Part shown: positions 63,239 through 64,000 of the stretch, one piece after another
How the letters are laid out: each line of letters begins with the position of its first letter
Position numbering within the stretch: position 1 is the stretch's first letter
Program-made: the position numbers and the translations under genes
The notes under the pieces: model-generated
Database searches by the model: none
What the model was told of the DNA's origin: nothing
What the model saw: only the letters and a program-made list of their open reading frames with translations
NCBI RefSeq assembly: GCF_024347415.1
Contig: NZ_AP025476.1
Location: forward strand, 620,001 to 684,000
Source: Vibrio crassostreae
Lineage (GTDB): Bacteria > Pseudomonadota > Gammaproteobacteria > Enterobacterales > Vibrionaceae
DNA length: 64,000 nt
Reading direction: 5' to 3'

Positions 63239-64000
63239 ATGAACACAGAACAAGATACACAAACGCAAGAACCGATCGCTCCAGCTTTGGAAGCGGGAAC
63301 GCTGCTTAAGAACAAACGAGAAGCTCTTGGTTTAACGCAAAAGCAGATTTCTGATCGCTTAAAACTTCGCGTTACGCTGATTCAGCAAATTGAAGAAAAC
63401 CAATTCGAGTCAGATCAAGTGGCGACGTTTATGCGTGGCTACATTCGTTCATACGCGAAATACGTCAATCTTGACGAAAAAGTCGTATTGAGTGCGCTGC
63501 ATCATGCTGGTGATGCTCAGCATCAAGAGCAAGAAATGCTGAGCTTTTCTCGTAAGACCAAAACCGAGAAGCACAACAGCCGTATTATGATCCTTACTTG
63601 GAGCATTTTTGCGGTAATTGCGGGTATCTCTTCACTGTGGTGGTGGCAGAACCAACAGCAAGACACCCTATCTCAATCTTTAGCGAATACTGCAAGTTCA
63701 GAAGAGCTAGCGGTAGAAGAATCACTTGCCCCTGAATTCACCTCTTTAGAAGTGATTGAAGCTGAACAAAACGAAGCAGGTGCTGCTGTTGCTGAAAGTA
63801 CAGATGACCTTGTTGCTATAAGCGATACGGAAGATACTTCAGATGCAGTTATTCTAGCTGACGAAACTGCGGCACAACAAGCAACAGAGACAGAACCCGC
63901 TACTGAAGTTGCTGCTAAGGCAGAAGCTGTAGAAGCAAGTGCTACTCCTGAAGTTGTGGCTAACGAGCTAGCGATGCAGTTCTCTGCTGATTGTTGGATC
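63239..64000 (+). CDS. rodZ: Cell-shape protein RodZ, cut by the window end
   Basis: 254 codons visible. N-terminal cytoplasmic HTH that binds MreB (LKNKREALGLTQKQISDRLKLRV, then FMRGYIRSYAKY). One TM at about 117-135 (IMILTWSIFAVIAGISSLWWW). An acidic Glu/Ala/Thr-rich periplasmic linker leads to the start of the DUF4115 domain (LAMQFSADCWI). Links MreB to the elongasome. The 3' end lies outside the window. Confidence 0.95.
   Translation, partial: MNTEQDTQTQEPIAPALEAGTLLKNKREALGLTQKQISDRLKLRVTLIQQIEENQFESDQVATFMRGYIRSYAKYVNLDEKVVLSALHHAGDAQHQEQEMLSFSRKTKTEKHNSRIMILTWSIFAVIAGISSLWWWQNQQQDTLSQSLANTASSEELAVEESLAPEFTSLEVIEAEQNEAGAAVAESTDDLVAISDTEDTSDAVILADETAAQQATETEPATEVAAKAEAVEASATPEVVANELAMQFSADCWI

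Overview
The window looks like chromosome 1 of a marine Vibrio, close to the Splendidus clade. This rests on the rRNA operon with tRNA-Ala (GGC) in the spacer, the gene orders queA-tgt-yajC-secDF and iscRSUA-hscBA-fdx-iscX-pepB-ndk-rlmN-rodZ, and a Vibrio-type pho/pst cluster. The species call is inference from protein and gene-order recognition; no search was run.

Layout. 1-1.9 kb: 3' part of clpB. 2.0-8.05 kb: an rrn operon (two promoters, boxA leader, 16S, tRNA-Ala, 23S, 5S, tRNA-Asp, tRNA-Trp). 8.0-22.7 kb: a complete-looking integrated element between 47-bp direct repeats made of the 3' end of tRNA-Trp. It is a tailless, PM2-like (corticovirus-type) prophage. It has a double-jelly-roll-type major capsid protein, an FtsK/HerA-type packaging ATPase, a rolling-circle HUH replication initiator, many tiny membrane proteins, a lysis cassette (M15 endolysin, three-TM holin-like protein), a divergent XRE repressor/early-gene switch with paired operators and a tyrosine integrase. 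Next to attR it carries an 811-residue nuclease-methyltransferase-specificity fusion that is probably a single-chain restriction-modification enzyme. 22.7-27.2 kb: mepA, two hypothetical genes, a YfhL-type ferredoxin, trhP and rdgC.

27.3-39.9 kb is a phosphate block: phoB-phoR-pstS-like forward, ppk-ppx in reverse, and pstC-pstA-pstB-phoU forward. Pho boxes with matching geometry stand before phoB and pstC. 39.9-45.4 kb: cutC, a divergent peroxiredoxin/oxyR pair with a perfect inverted repeat between them, an AT-rich islet of four small membrane-protein genes (two of them paralogues), and a CBS-domain protein. 45.8-51.4 kb: queuosine genes and the Sec translocon accessory genes. 51.4-52.5 kb: a heptamer tandem array between the convergent secF and suhB. 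52.7-64 kb: trmJ, the isc iron-sulfur operon behind two abutting IscR type-1 sites, pepB, ndk, rlmN and the start of rodZ.

How the parts work together. The prophage uses the tRNA-Trp gene at the end of a highly transcribed rrn operon as its attachment site and rebuilds the complete tRNA at attL. Its genes run towards the tRNA from a central switch: regulators, then replication, then packaging, capsid and membrane proteins, and finally lysis. The int and restriction-modification genes sit on the other side of the switch. The remaining chromosome is housekeeping apart from the 42.7-44.7 kb islet.
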